Source: Capsicum annuum
Lineage: Eukaryota; Streptophyta; Magnoliopsida; Solanales; Solanaceae
Assembly: GCF_002878395.1 (NCBI RefSeq)
Contig: NC_061121.1
Span: 15,838,753-15,902,752 of the forward strand
DNA length: 64,000 nucleotides
Reading direction: 5' to 3'
Positions within the stretch are counted from its first letter, which is position 1, and the number at the start of each line of letters is the position of its first letter. The translations under genes and the position numbers were made by a program. Under the pieces are notes generated by a model. It did not search any database. It had not been told where the DNA came from and saw nothing but the letters and a program-made list of their open reading frames with translations. Positions 22,040 to 32,968 of this stretch are shown here, piece by piece.

Positions 22040-23280
22040 ACCTCTTTGTTCCTCAGTCTACGGATTTAAAAATCTAGAATCTTAACGGGAATCTCATCGA
22101 ATGAAAGATTGTTCTGAACATCAGCACTCTCTGAAGGGTCTACTCCAACGGAATCACCAATATGTTTTTTAAGCATGGAGACATTAAAAATAGGATGGAC
22201 GGCTGACAACTTAGCAGGAAACTCAACCTAATACACCACTTTACATACATGATTCAAGACTCTATACAAGCCAACATAACGAGGACTAAGCTTTCCCTTC
22301 TTACCAAACCTCTTCACCCTTTTCATGGGTGAAAGCTTCAAGTACACTAAATCACCGACCTCAAACTCAAGATCTCTTTTCCTCACATCGGTATATAACT
22401 TTTAACGACTCTGAGCTATCTTTAACCATTTTCTAATCAACTTAACTTTATCCATAGCTTCAAACATTGTATCAGGCCCAATCACGACAGCTTTACCTAC
22501 TTCAACCCAACTATGGTTAATCTAAATCTCCTACTATACAAGGCCTCAAATGGAGCCATCCCATTACTAGCATATAACTATTGTTATAGGCAAACTTTAT
22601 CAATGGAAAATGCTCATCTGAACTACCCTTGAAATCACGAGCACACACCCTCAACATATCTTCTCGAGTTTGAATGGTCCTCTCAGCTTGACCATCTAAC
22701 TATGGATGAAAAGCAAAACTCAAAAGAACTTGGGTACCAAGACCCTATTGAAACGCCCTCCAAAACTGAGAACTAAATTAAGTACCCCTATCTGAAAAGA
22801 CAGATGAGGGAACTCCGTGCAGCCTGACTAACTCTTGGATATACAATCTAGCATAATCCTCAGCTGTATAAGATGTATGCACGGGCAAGAAATATGTGGA
22901 CTTAGTCAGTCTATCTACAACAACCCAAATAGAATTATGATGATGACGTAAAAATGGTAACCCATTCATGAAGTCCATATTCACCACTTCCCACTTCTAA
23001 GTGGGTATGCCAAACTCCTCCATCACACCACCAGGTTTTTGGTGCTCTACCTTAACCTATTGGCACGTTACATATTTTGCTACAAACCTAATTATATCCT
23101 TATTCATACCATTCCACCATTAGATTTCATGCAAGTCGGGGTTTATCTTGGTAGTGCCGGGATGAATAGAATACCGCGTGCCATACGCTTCAACTATAAT
23201 CGTCTGCCTCAGATCATCAACGCACAAAACATAAAATCTACCCTTCAATCTCAACATGCCATCTCCCTATTGGGAAAAAA
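22040..23280 (-). pseudogene. Copy B integrase with C-terminal chromodomain-like tail
   Basis: Read leftwards: the catalytic core at 22778-22987 (VNMDFMNGLPF, SIWVVVDRLTKSTYFLPVHT, RLHGVPSSVFSDRGT), giving the first two acidic residues of D,D-35-E. GQAERTIQT, with the third acidic residue, lies near 22680. Then come the LVKRFGKKGKLSPRYVG block and FNVSMLKKHIGDSVGVDPSE near 22110-22350. A short tail resembles the divergent chromodomain of Tekay elements. Stops and frame changes interrupt all parts. Confidence 0.8.
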
Positions 23281-24060
23281 CCTCAACCTTTTGGTCCTTA
23301 ACTGACTTCTTCAATCTAACCAAATTAGGATCCCTGTTTTGCTTCTCCTTAACTTCCGAAACTAAAGAGGATTCGGAACTACCTTGCACCAAAGTACTTG
23401 TCTTAACTGAATCAAGCAACCTAACACCCAATTTTGCCAGTTGATGCACATCACTAGCTAAATCTTTCTTACCTTCCTTTTCATGTGCAACACTACCTAT
23501 AGACAACCTGCTAAGGGCATCTGCCACTACATTGGCCTTACCTAAGTGATACAACTCATTTATATCATAGTCTTTTAACAACTCTAACCACCTCCTCTTC
23601 CTAAGTTTCAAATCACTCTGAGTAAACACATACTGCAGGCTCTTATGATTAGTAAACACATCAATATGAACACCATAAAGATAGTGTCTCTAGATTTTCA
23701 AAGCAAAGACCACAACAGTTAACTCAAGATTATAGGTTGGGTAGTTCTTTTCATACGGCTTCAACTGTCTAGACGCATAGGCTATAACCTTACCTCTTTG
23801 CATCACAATCCAAACCCACTATAGAGTCATCAAAATACACCAAAAAACCATCTGTACCATCAAGCAACGCCAACACAGGGGCTAAAGTAAGTCGAGTGTT
23901 CAACTCCTAAAAACTCTTCTCACAGGAATCTGACCACTAGATCTTAACTTTTTTTTGGGTCAACCATGTCATGGGAGATGTAATAGAAGAGAAACCTTCA
24001 ACAAAACGGCAGTATTAGCCAGCTAGACCTGATAAACTCCTAATATCAGAAGGGAAAATA
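23267..24060 (-). pseudogene. Copy B RNase H and RT-integrase linker
   Basis: 23267-23659 is open: [40 protein letters not shown] and [12 protein letters not shown] are the end of RNase H (with the conserved HKSLQY and ADALSR), followed by a linker ending in KVEVFSQ. The part at 23660-24060 continues the RNase H and RT thumb in broken frames. Confidence 0.8.
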
Positions 24061-24068
24061 TGTCTAGG

Positions 24069-24553
24069 CTAATTTCTTACAGCTTTTATCTTTTGGGGGT
24101 CAACTCTAATAACTTCAGTTGAAACAATATGACCCAGAAAGGCTATAGACCTTAGCCAAAATTCACACTTACTGAATTTGGTGAACAATTGGTGACCTCT
24201 AAGAGTTTCCAAAACAATTCTAAGGTGATCCACATGGTCATTCTCAGTACGACGGTATACAAGGTTATCATCTATGAACACTATGACAAAAATATCAAGA
24301 TACTGCTTGAATTCTCGATTCATGAGGTCTATAAAGGTTGTTGGGTCATTGGATAGCCTGAAAGACATGACTAGAAACTCAAAGTGACTATAGCGTGTTC
24401 GGAAGGCTGTCTTTGGGATATCACATTCCCTTACTTTAAGTTGATGATAGCCGGGTCTAAGGTCTATCTTGGAGAAATAACCAGCACCTTGAAACTGATC
24501 AGACAAGTCATCAATTTTTGAAAGAGGATACTTATTTTTTATTGTGACCTTGT
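24069..24553 (-). pseudogene. Copy B reverse transcriptase, main part
   Basis: [20 protein letters not shown] (first palm Asp in KIDL), [20 protein letters not shown] and [20 protein letters not shown]. The catalytic doublet is present as FIDDNL (normally FIDDIL), and FGLTNAP has become FRLSNDP. The N-terminal part of this RT is at 27156 onward, separated by solo LTR F inserted between the IDYR and KVTIKNKY blocks. Confidence 0.85.
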
Positions 24554-24558
24554 TAAGC

Positions 24559-27150
24559 TATAATGCCCCAATTTTCTGAACCGAAATGCTACACAGTGGT
24601 CATGATCCCGAAGGACCACAAGCTAACCCATGACTAATATCTATACTTATACACTGAATAAAATATTGAATAATACGAAAACATGCACTGAAAGGCTAGA
24701 AGGTTCATTACTGAACATAACATGGATGAGATAACATTTGTGGGGTAATACAATACCCAAAACAAAACTGTAAACACTAAAGTTTGAAACATAATAGTCT
24801 GTATATCTAGTCTGAAAGCCTCTACTATCTGAATAATCTGAATAAGGAGTTGATGGGACATGTCCCTAAATAACTCTAACTAATTAATGAAATAGTGGAG
24901 AAATAATCATGTCCTCAAAGGATGAGGACTTACTTCTATTCTGACCGTTGAGAGTAGAATCTACTGCTGATCTGGAAGTCATATCTCTAAACCTATAGTG
25001 TAACATAAAAGAAAGCACCATAGCGCAAATACATCAGTACAATGGAATATACTGAGTATACATGTGAGGTAGGCTAATACAAGGGTAAACATGCATGAAT
25101 AATGCTAGCTGACTATCTAACATGAATGCGACAATGCAAATTTAAATACGTAACTATAACTAACATTGTGACATCGTGATTAATGAATCTGAATACTGAT
25201 GACATGACATACTAAAAATGGATATATCTGATAGCATAAATAGATGTATCTAAATGTACTTGATAACATGGGTGACTGTATTTAATAGTCCAAAATCTGA
25301 TGGAACTATCTGAGTTTCTTACTGTATCTGAGTTAACTATATTTGAAAGTCTTAGATCTGATGAACTATCTGAGTTTTTTTACCGAGATTGGTACAAAAA
25401 TTATGGAAGGTAGTATTTAACCGACATGCCTCTGATATGCCATTAGGGATAAGATGGGGTCCAATTTGTAACCCCAATTGAAAGGGTGTCAATACCGCGC
25501 CACTGGTAAGGACAAGTTATGGGTGACCCTCATCTAATAGTGTCCCCTATGTGAGAACGGTGAGGCACTTATCTGACAGTGCTTATCCACCTCATCAACC
25601 CTCATCGATAGTGTTAATGTCTCAACCTATGCTAGCTACATAGTTCTGGAATGCAAGGATAACTGCTAAGGATCACACCCTTATCTGAAAGTGTGCATCC
25701 CCATCCTTGGGTTCACTCAATGCTAATTTCTACTCTCATCTGAATGGATGCTAAACATGATTTACTAAAATGAACATGGACTGAGTTACTGAATTCCATT
25801 GACTGACAGAAAATTATTGATATCTGACAACTAACTGAGTTTGTGAGATCATCAAGATTTCCTGAGTCATAAGAATTTCTGAAGTCTAAGGATCATGGCT
25901 TGACTGAGAGTATCATGAAAACATGACATGGATCTAGGTACACAGTTAATATTTTGGGTAGAAGTACCCGCAGGACTCGATGGAAGAAAATTGACCAAGC
26001 ATAAGTTACTTGAACATATAACTAACATCATAATCCATAATGCATTTATAGAAACATCCTATCAAAACATGTGATAGGCATAACTTGTACATGCATAGGG
26101 ATTTGATGATATCATACTAGGTGGGCATTGTTCCTTTATCTAGGCATTTAATCAAATACATGGTAGGAATCAGACATATAGACAATATTATACAATAATT
26201 AATCATCATGGTTCATCTCTAATTTCATCATCCTAGGGTTTATTCATAGGTTCATATGAATATACTTCTATTCAAATCAATTTCACATAAAATTGATCAC
26301 CCAATATGGATTTGAATTCAATTCATCATTCTCAACATAAACAAAGCTAACCCAACATGAAATTCATACAGAAATGCATAACTTAAAGTTAGAAAAGAGA
26401 TTCTTGGGCTTCATGGATGAAAGGAGTCCATGAATAAACATTATGCATACCCTAGTTCGTGATTTTGTGAAGATTGATGGTGAAACCTTCTTGAAATTGG
26501 ATTTTCTATGAAAATCCTAGCTTGTTCTTGAGAGAAACTTAAGAGAAGAGAGTGTATTTTAGGTGAAAACTGGTTGAATCACATGTTAAAGGGCTTAAAT
26601 AAGGGTGGGAAATTGACCCTTTTAACCTTGAAGGCATCTTGTAATTTTAGTGAAAATTTAGCAAATTGAACCCTTGGCGCGACGTGGCGCTATCGTACCA
26701 TTTCACTGGAATTTGACAATTGGAAAACTGAAGTATGACACAACACGGAGCCATCACATTTCCCCTTCCTTCGTGACCTGGAACTTTGGTGCGACGCAGG
26801 AGAAATTGTACTAAGACACTGGAAAACGGACAATTCTAAATTTGAGTGCCGGTGCGACGCGCTATAATCACGGACACCTACTGGAAATTGCCAAATGCCA
26901 TTTCCTCTTGTGGCGTGGTGTGCCACTGAATAATATGGTGTTGTTTTATGATGGGAACTTAAAATAGTCATAATTTCTTACTCGATTATCAGATTTAAGC
27001 AAATCATATATCAATGGAAAGCTTATTGAATTTTCCATATGACAAAAGTGAAAATCTTGAAATTCCTCATGGAATAATAATCATTCACTTTAAAAGCTAA
27101 TACTAGGCATTCTTGGGATGAAATTTGTTAGAAATATTTGGGGTATTACA
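24559..27150 (-). repeat. Solo LTR F (2.6 kb) inserted in copy B RT
   Basis: On the minus strand it begins TGTAATACCCC at 27150 and ends GGGGCATTATA at 24559, an imperfect inverted terminal repeat typical of these LTRs. It is flanked by TAAGC (24554-24558) and TAAGA (27151-27155), a 5-bp target duplication with one change. No internal region: only one LTR remains after recombination. The end near 24600 (AGCTTGTGGTCC on the minus strand) resembles the C LTR end at 46825. The 26670-26945 region holds GGTGCGACGC-type repeats. Confidence 0.9.
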
Positions 27151-27155
27151 TAAGA

Positions 27156-27470
27156 TGGCGGTAGTCAATGCACATACGCAAAGAACCATCTTTCTTTTGC
27201 ATAAATAAAATAAGTGTGTCCCAAGGAGAAATACTGGGCCTTATAAAGCCTTTGTATAAAAGATCTTTGAGTTGCTCTTTCAACTCTTTAAGCTCTACAG
27301 GTGCCATATCGTATGGCGGGATAGAAATAGGCCGAGTGTCAGGAAGATGGTCAATCCCAAATTCTATCTCTCTATCGGGAGGAACCCCTAGGAGATATTA
27401 CAAAAAATATCAGGAAACTCATTAACAATATTGTCAGACTGAATAGTTAGAGTCTCAAACTTTGTATCTT
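27156..27470 (-). pseudogene. Copy B reverse transcriptase, N-terminal part
   Basis: Reads [18 protein letters not shown], then a [21 protein letters not shown] block and [12 protein letters not shown], ending at the target duplication of solo LTR F. With 24069-24553 it makes a complete RT region split by the insertion. GAPILF has become DTLILF. Confidence 0.85.
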
Positions 27471-27599
27471 TGACTCTAACTAGGTAATAGATGCAAGCTT
27501 TGGATATTAGCTTTCTGGCTTTGATATAGGAGATAAAATGACTCTTGGCAGATACCAAACTCCCAAACCACTAAAAAACTGGTTCATTAGGAAACTAAA

Positions 27600-27950
27600 A
27601 CTTGACCATACGGGTACAACAGTCTATAGATGCATAACAAGAATGAAGATAATCCATACCTAGAATAAGGTAAAAATCCACCATGTCCAACTCTATCAAA
27701 TTAACAAGTATGACTCAATGAAGAATAGGACAATCTCTATACACTTATTTAGCAACGACTGACTCCTTTACTGGTGTAGAAACTAGGAAAGGCTTGGAAA
27801 TCTTTTCGAGATTCATTTTGAAATTCACAGCTACAAGTGGGGTCACATAAGAGAAACTTGACCTGGGGTCCAACAACACATAAACATCAAAGAAAAAGAC
27901 ACGGAGCATACTAGCAACAACATCAGGAGAGTCCTCCTGTTCCTGATGGG
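27600..27950 (-). pseudogene. Copy B aspartic protease
   Basis: FFFDVYVLLDPRSSFSYVTP carries the active-site loop, with the Gly of DPGS replaced by Arg. Downstream fragments match IILLIELDMVDF and MDYLHSCYASIDC near 27620-27690 in broken frames. Loss of the active-site Gly and stops near 27740 make it inactive. Confidence 0.75.
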
Positions 27951-27959
27951 ATGGTAAGT

Positions 27960-29142
27960 CATAAAATCTATTTCTATCGCTGACCGATAGTATCGCTAGA
28001 TGAAACACCCTGAGCAGAGAGGGGATATGGTATAGTAGCTGGTGCACTAGTAGTTTGTGCCTAAGGTTGGGCATCTCTGTTCCACTCTCTAGCTTGCGAA
28101 AAATCTCTAAGTCTATGGCCCAACTTGTCACAACCAAAACAACCCCTCAGATTTATGAAGCACTCATCGGAATGATACCTACCAAACTTAGCACAAGGAG
28201 GATAGTGCGGCCTGTTACTAAGACTATTCTGTGACCTAGACATAAAAGACCTGCCCCCTTGCTCCTGCCTGCCTATAGGCACGGGAGCACTAGATGATAA
28301 AGGCACTGGAATAGATGTATGTCTCTAAAACTTAGGTTGGTTCCCTATATAGAACCTAGGCTGACTATACTCATTCTACTCGGATCTAGTCCTCATGTTA
28401 CCCATCACTCTATCTCTCTTTCTAATCTTACCCATCTCTATTTATAGTGCATATATCATCAACCTAGACAGATCCATATCCCTATTCAACATCGTAGTCC
28501 TACACTCTTTCAGTACTAGCTAAGAAATACCTATCACGAACTTGCTCATAGTAGCTTGGGTATCAAAAATCAAATCGGGAGAATACTTGGCTAACTTGTT
28601 GAAATTTAAACTATAATCCTTAACATTCATGGAGCCTTGCCTCAAGTTCATTAAATCTTCAATCTTTGCTTCCCTTATCTCAAGCAGAAAGAACTTGTCC
28701 AAGAATGCATTTTGGAACACCTGCCAAATCATAGGAGCAACACTCTTGCCTCTACCCTTCTTCCTTGCTACAACCTAGTCATAAGTAATATCTTTCAACC
28801 TATAAGATGCCAACTCAACACTTTCTACCTCAAACACGTGCATAACCTATGTGATATTTCTCACCTTTTTAAGGTAAAACTATGGGTCCTCACTTTCCCT
28901 AGACCTAAAAACTCTGGCGTATTCATCCGCATGAAATGACGAATCCTAGAAGTAGCTAAATCACCTACCTGCTGATTTGCAAATACATTCTTGTTATTGG
29001 CCCGAACATTAGCAGTGGTTGGTTGGGCTAATGCCTAAAAGGCCGCCTGAAACTCAGTATGAGACACCGTCTCATTCAAAGGATCAACAGGTGGGGGTTG
29101 CTCATCATCATTTCTGTAGGCATTCTCTATTTAGAGAAACAT
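27960..29142 (-). pseudogene. Copy B gag
   Basis: ATG at 29142 (MFL then a stop). The gag core at 28520-28732 shows FQNAFLDKFFLLEIREAKIE, NLRQGSMNVKDYSLNFNKLA and KYSPDLIFDTQATMSKFV. A zinc knuckle at about 28090-28140 reads CFGCDKLGHRLRDF, where the last Cys is Phe. Domains and order equal those of copies A and D. Confidence 0.8.
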
Positions 29143-29336
29143 TTTCTGAAATAGAAGAGCACAAATAATTAGATGTGAGGGACAACTGTAGGCATGATAG
29201 AATCTGGAAGAAAGAAACAAGTATTTACTAAAATATCTCGTAGCCTCTTGCTCACAGATGTGGCGTGATACACACCGATGATCAAGACTTTACTCAACGC
29301 GGTTCTTCAGACTCCCTAGGACTTCATAAAACTTTA

Positions 29337-29349
29337 GGATCTAAAACCA
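29337..29349 (-). other. Copy B primer site, decayed Met-tRNA type
   Basis: The + strand GGATCTAAAACCA aligns with GGCTCTGATACCA of copy A with three changes, and is 4 bp from the LTR start at 29354. Confidence 0.75.
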
Positions 29350-29353
29350 AGTT

Positions 29354-31025
29354 TGTAAAGAATCGAAATCACCCCCTACATGTCACACGGTGCTTAAGGT
29401 TACAAGTAATCCCAAGCTAACACTCTGAGCCTGTTACTACTTACAATAACTCATTTCAAGATGAAGTAAACCAAACAATATGACTGGAAATACAAAGAAA
29501 ATACTCGGTCCCAATGACTATAATACTAGATATATCAACAAAATAATAATCTGATAACTAGTCTGACAAAGCCTCTACTACTCCATAAACTAGAGAGAAA
29601 CTCAAATTGAACTAAAATAAATAACATAACCACAAAAAAACTGGGATGTCTGAAGATAGGTCCTCGAACTATAAGGACTCACCACTATAGAAATGTAGAC
29701 AGAGGTACTCAAAAATCACTGATAAGGCTGGGACTGAGCACCTGAACCTACATTAAAAGATAATGTAGCACATAGACATATAAGTGGATCAGCACCTTGG
29801 AATATATTGAATATGTGGGGGTGTATGCATTTATATTAAACAATATCAATACTCTTTACTCAAATCATGCATGCAATTAGAAATGACTCACATGGCTTGA
29901 ATAATTCAAGAATGTAAAGCTCATAAATTATGTAGAATCAAGCATGTAAAACAAATCTCGTGAGTCATTCTACTTTGGCTTTAAAATTTGTACTCTTATT
30001 TTATTCTCATTACTCACAGGCTGAAGAAAACTTTAAACAATACTTTCAAATCATGCATATGTCTCATGGATAGTATAACTCCTTTAATACTCAAGAATTT
30101 ATAACTCTTTTGAACTCAAACACTTGAGACTCGAAATCATAAAAAACTGTTTTAAAGAAATTGATGATCAACTCTTACTAGTAGAGAGAACTACTGTCTT
30201 CTTTTGGAAATACTCAAAACTATTCATTTACTTTAGAAAGTATCTCATCTCAAGGGAAAATACTTTAGGAAGTAAATCTATAACTTTACTATTGCAACTC
30301 TTGACATGAGGAACTCATATCTCAACTCAATTTGTAGAATCTATGGTGAGCTCTTAGATTTCTTGGAGGAGGGTTTTAGATTTGATATAAAAAGAAAAAC
30401 CTAGATTTCTTATGTTAGAGATGATGTTTGAACCATCTATTTTATCTTGAATATATCTGAGGGTTAAAAGGGTGGAAAAAGTCCAAAAACCCCTTTTTGA
30501 AATGATCTAAAAATACTAAAAGGGACATGCAAAAGCGGGGTGCGACGGTTATTTGGAGGCCCAATGGTTCATCGGTCCTGACTGTCAGACATCGTCCACA
30601 AGCTTACTTTCTGCCTTGTCATGATGGTAGGGTGCGACGGTCCATCGAAGGCCCGACGGCCTGTTGTCCCTCTCCGTCTCACTTGGCCAGTGGGTCGATT
30701 CTTTGCCTTACTGCGACGGTAGGGTGCGGTGGCCCGTCGCTAGTCCAACCGTCCGTCGAACCTCTCCGTTGCACCTGGGAGATTCCACTACTTTCTAGAA
30801 AAAGGCTATATCTTTCTACTCCAACATCAGATTTTTTTTTAAAAAGAGTATAGTTAGAAGGATAACTCAATTTCCCATACTATAGGAAGTCATTTTCAGG
30901 AAAATTCAACAAGTTTAAAATACTAATCAATTGGTAAGTCTCTTCAAATATTTTAGGGCCAAAATTACACTTCACTTGTCACACTCTAAGGCCCAAACTA
31001 CAAGGAAACTTTGTGGGGTCTTACA
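29354..31025 (-). repeat. Copy B 5' LTR (1.67 kb, internally deleted)
   Basis: Starts TGTAAAGAATCG and ends GGGGTCTTACA; aligns to both ends of 19283-21996. A jump near 30290 joins sequence equivalent to about 20250 directly to about 21270, a deletion near 1 kb. GCGACGGTTATTTGG / GACGGTCCATCG units lie at 30530-30775. Confidence 0.85.
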
Positions 31026-31732
31026 CCTGGGGTATTTAAGCCCAAAAAATTAATTGTGTGCCTAGATCTAGTGTCAGTTTTCAGTGTACTCTAAGCCAAG
31101 CTATGATTAGTAGAAATCATTCAGTTCTATGACTTTGGAAAACTCAGTAAATTCAATATCAATTCAGTCCCATTAGTACTCAGTAATCTCAGTAAACTCA
31201 GTCAGTTAACAGATCTCAATAGTATTTCATCAGTAAATAAAACTCAGTGAACTCAGTCCTATTCAGCTCAGTATAATCAGTTCAGTATCTATTCGGTTAG
31301 GAATAGGATTCAACACTAAGTGAACCCAAGGATGGGAACTCACCTATTAGCAGAGGGAGTGATTCTTAGAAGCAATCCTTGCATTCCAGAACTATGTAGC
31401 TAGCATAGGTTGAGACATCAACACTGATAGTTGAGGGTTGATAAGATAGATTAACATTATAGATAAGGGTCCCACCATTCTCATTAGAGTAACTGATAGA
31501 TGAGGGTCACTTACAACTTTTCCTTACTAGTGGCATGGTATTGACATCCTTCAAATTACAGTTATAGATTAGACCCCAACTAAGCTATCATATTTGGGGA
31601 ATATTGGTTAGATGAATTCTCTCATAGGTTTAGTTATAGAATCAAGAATGTCAGATATAGTCACTCAGCTCAGTAAAGAACTCAGATAGTTCTTCAAATT
31701 CAGGGCTATCAGATACAATCATTTATCTCAGT
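31026..31732 (+). repeat. C0: left fragment of an old LTR
   Basis: Aligns with about 45122-46050 of the C 3' LTR (GGGGTATT...CCCAAAAA, TTGTGTGCCTAGA) but is more diverged. It begins in mid-LTR at the edge of copy B and ends with the TCAGT duplication of element C. Its continuation is at 46894. Confidence 0.75.
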
Positions 31733-32968
31733 TGTAATACCCCACATTTTGGACTAGGATGAAAATCTGTCATTCCTATGCATGGATATTTCAAAATCCT
31801 CAAATCCTATATAAATTTAGTATGTTAATCAATTATGTATTGTGTGAATCTATTTGATCATGAATTTAGATCATATAGGTCCCCTAACTCAAGTACAAGT
31901 TGAAAGCTTTCCTATCGTTTAAGTTTTAGTTAGTGTAAAAACTTGGGTCAAATTCAATCAACCATAACTTGTTGTATATGAAAAAATAAGTGGTTTAATA
32001 TATATAAAATTAATTCTCTTTGAATTAGTTTTCCAACGATATAAATTTCGGTTAAATTCGATATCGGAGCAAAAAGTTATTGCTATTTCACTCCAGCATG
32101 TTGGGCTAGAAACCGTGTGACGACAATTTTGATGGCCTATCTCTTTTGTGACGCCTTGTCAAAAATATCATCAGCCTTAGGAAGAATCCAGCTTCTCTGT
32201 GATGACATTTTTGATAGCCTATCACATTTTTGATGCCTTGTCACAAATGTCGTCAGACTTAGGTAGAAACCATCAATTCCAGCTCCTGTGTGATGACATT
32301 TTTGATGGCCTGTCATATTTTTGATGCCTTGTCACAAATATCGATAGACTTAGGCAGAAACCATCAATTCCATCTCTTGTGTGACGACATTTTTGATGGT
32401 TTGTCACATTTTTGACGCCATGTCACAAATGTTGTCAGCTATGATTTTTGACGCCTTCACTTTCCATGACTTATAACCCTCATGGAGCGTTTTATCTTCC
32501 ATTCTATTTAGTTAAACATCTCAAAAAGCTCTCTCATACACTCTCAACCACAAGATTAGGCTTTTCTCTCAAGATCAAAACTCTTAAGAACAAGCCCTAG
32601 GGTTTTCGTAGAAGAGTCTATTTCAAGGAAATTTAGCTATCAATCTTCATGAATTCCTAATCTAAGGTATGCCTAGTGTTCATCCATGGATCCCTTTCAT
32701 CCATGGAGCTAAAGAATTATGTTTTAAATTATAAATTGTGATTTTCTTGTTGTTTTATGACTATATTCATGTTAATGATTATTGTTTGGATTCAAGGTTG
32801 TGTCTTGATGTGTTTTTCATGAATCATGTTAATAGGTTAGTTGGAAACCCATAAATTTGGGTGGTTCAAGATTTCTAAATTTTTAAGTACACCTATTCTA
32901 AATATTATGCATGCAAGGTGTTTGATAAAATGATTAGGATGATAGAAATTCATGTTTACATGATATAA
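31733..32968 (+). repeat. Element C 5' LTR, first part
   Basis: Aligns with 43586-44845. Contains the conserved box (32011-32085, TTTTCCAACGATATAAATTT) and then the GATGGCCTGTCA / GACGCCTTGTCA array at 32110-32455. Interrupted at 32968 by the D LTR. Confidence 0.85.

Larger units (their letters stand above)
19283..31025 (-). mobile_element. Tekay copy B: full-length chromovirus with a nested solo LTR
   Basis: Minus-strand element: 5' LTR 29354-31025, primer site 29337-29349, gag, protease, RT (split by solo LTR F), RNase H, integrase with chromodomain-like tail, polypurine tract 21997-22010 and 3' LTR 19283-21996. All protein domains carry stops. The 5' LTR is about 1 kb shorter than the 3' LTR owing to an internal deletion (20250-21250 equivalent). 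Its right edge lies inside an older LTR fragment (C0). Confidence 0.85.

Noticed and set aside
23039..23444. Plus-strand ORFs of 88 and 62 residues
   Set aside because: Antisense to copy B integrase and linker.
26690..26971. 93-residue minus-strand ORF in solo LTR F
   Set aside because: It runs through the GC-rich tandem array of an LTR; no domain and no other copy with the same frame.
30527..30853. 108-residue plus-strand ORF with many Cys and Pro
   Set aside because: Lies over the palindromic array in the copy B LTR; an effect of repeated GC-rich words.
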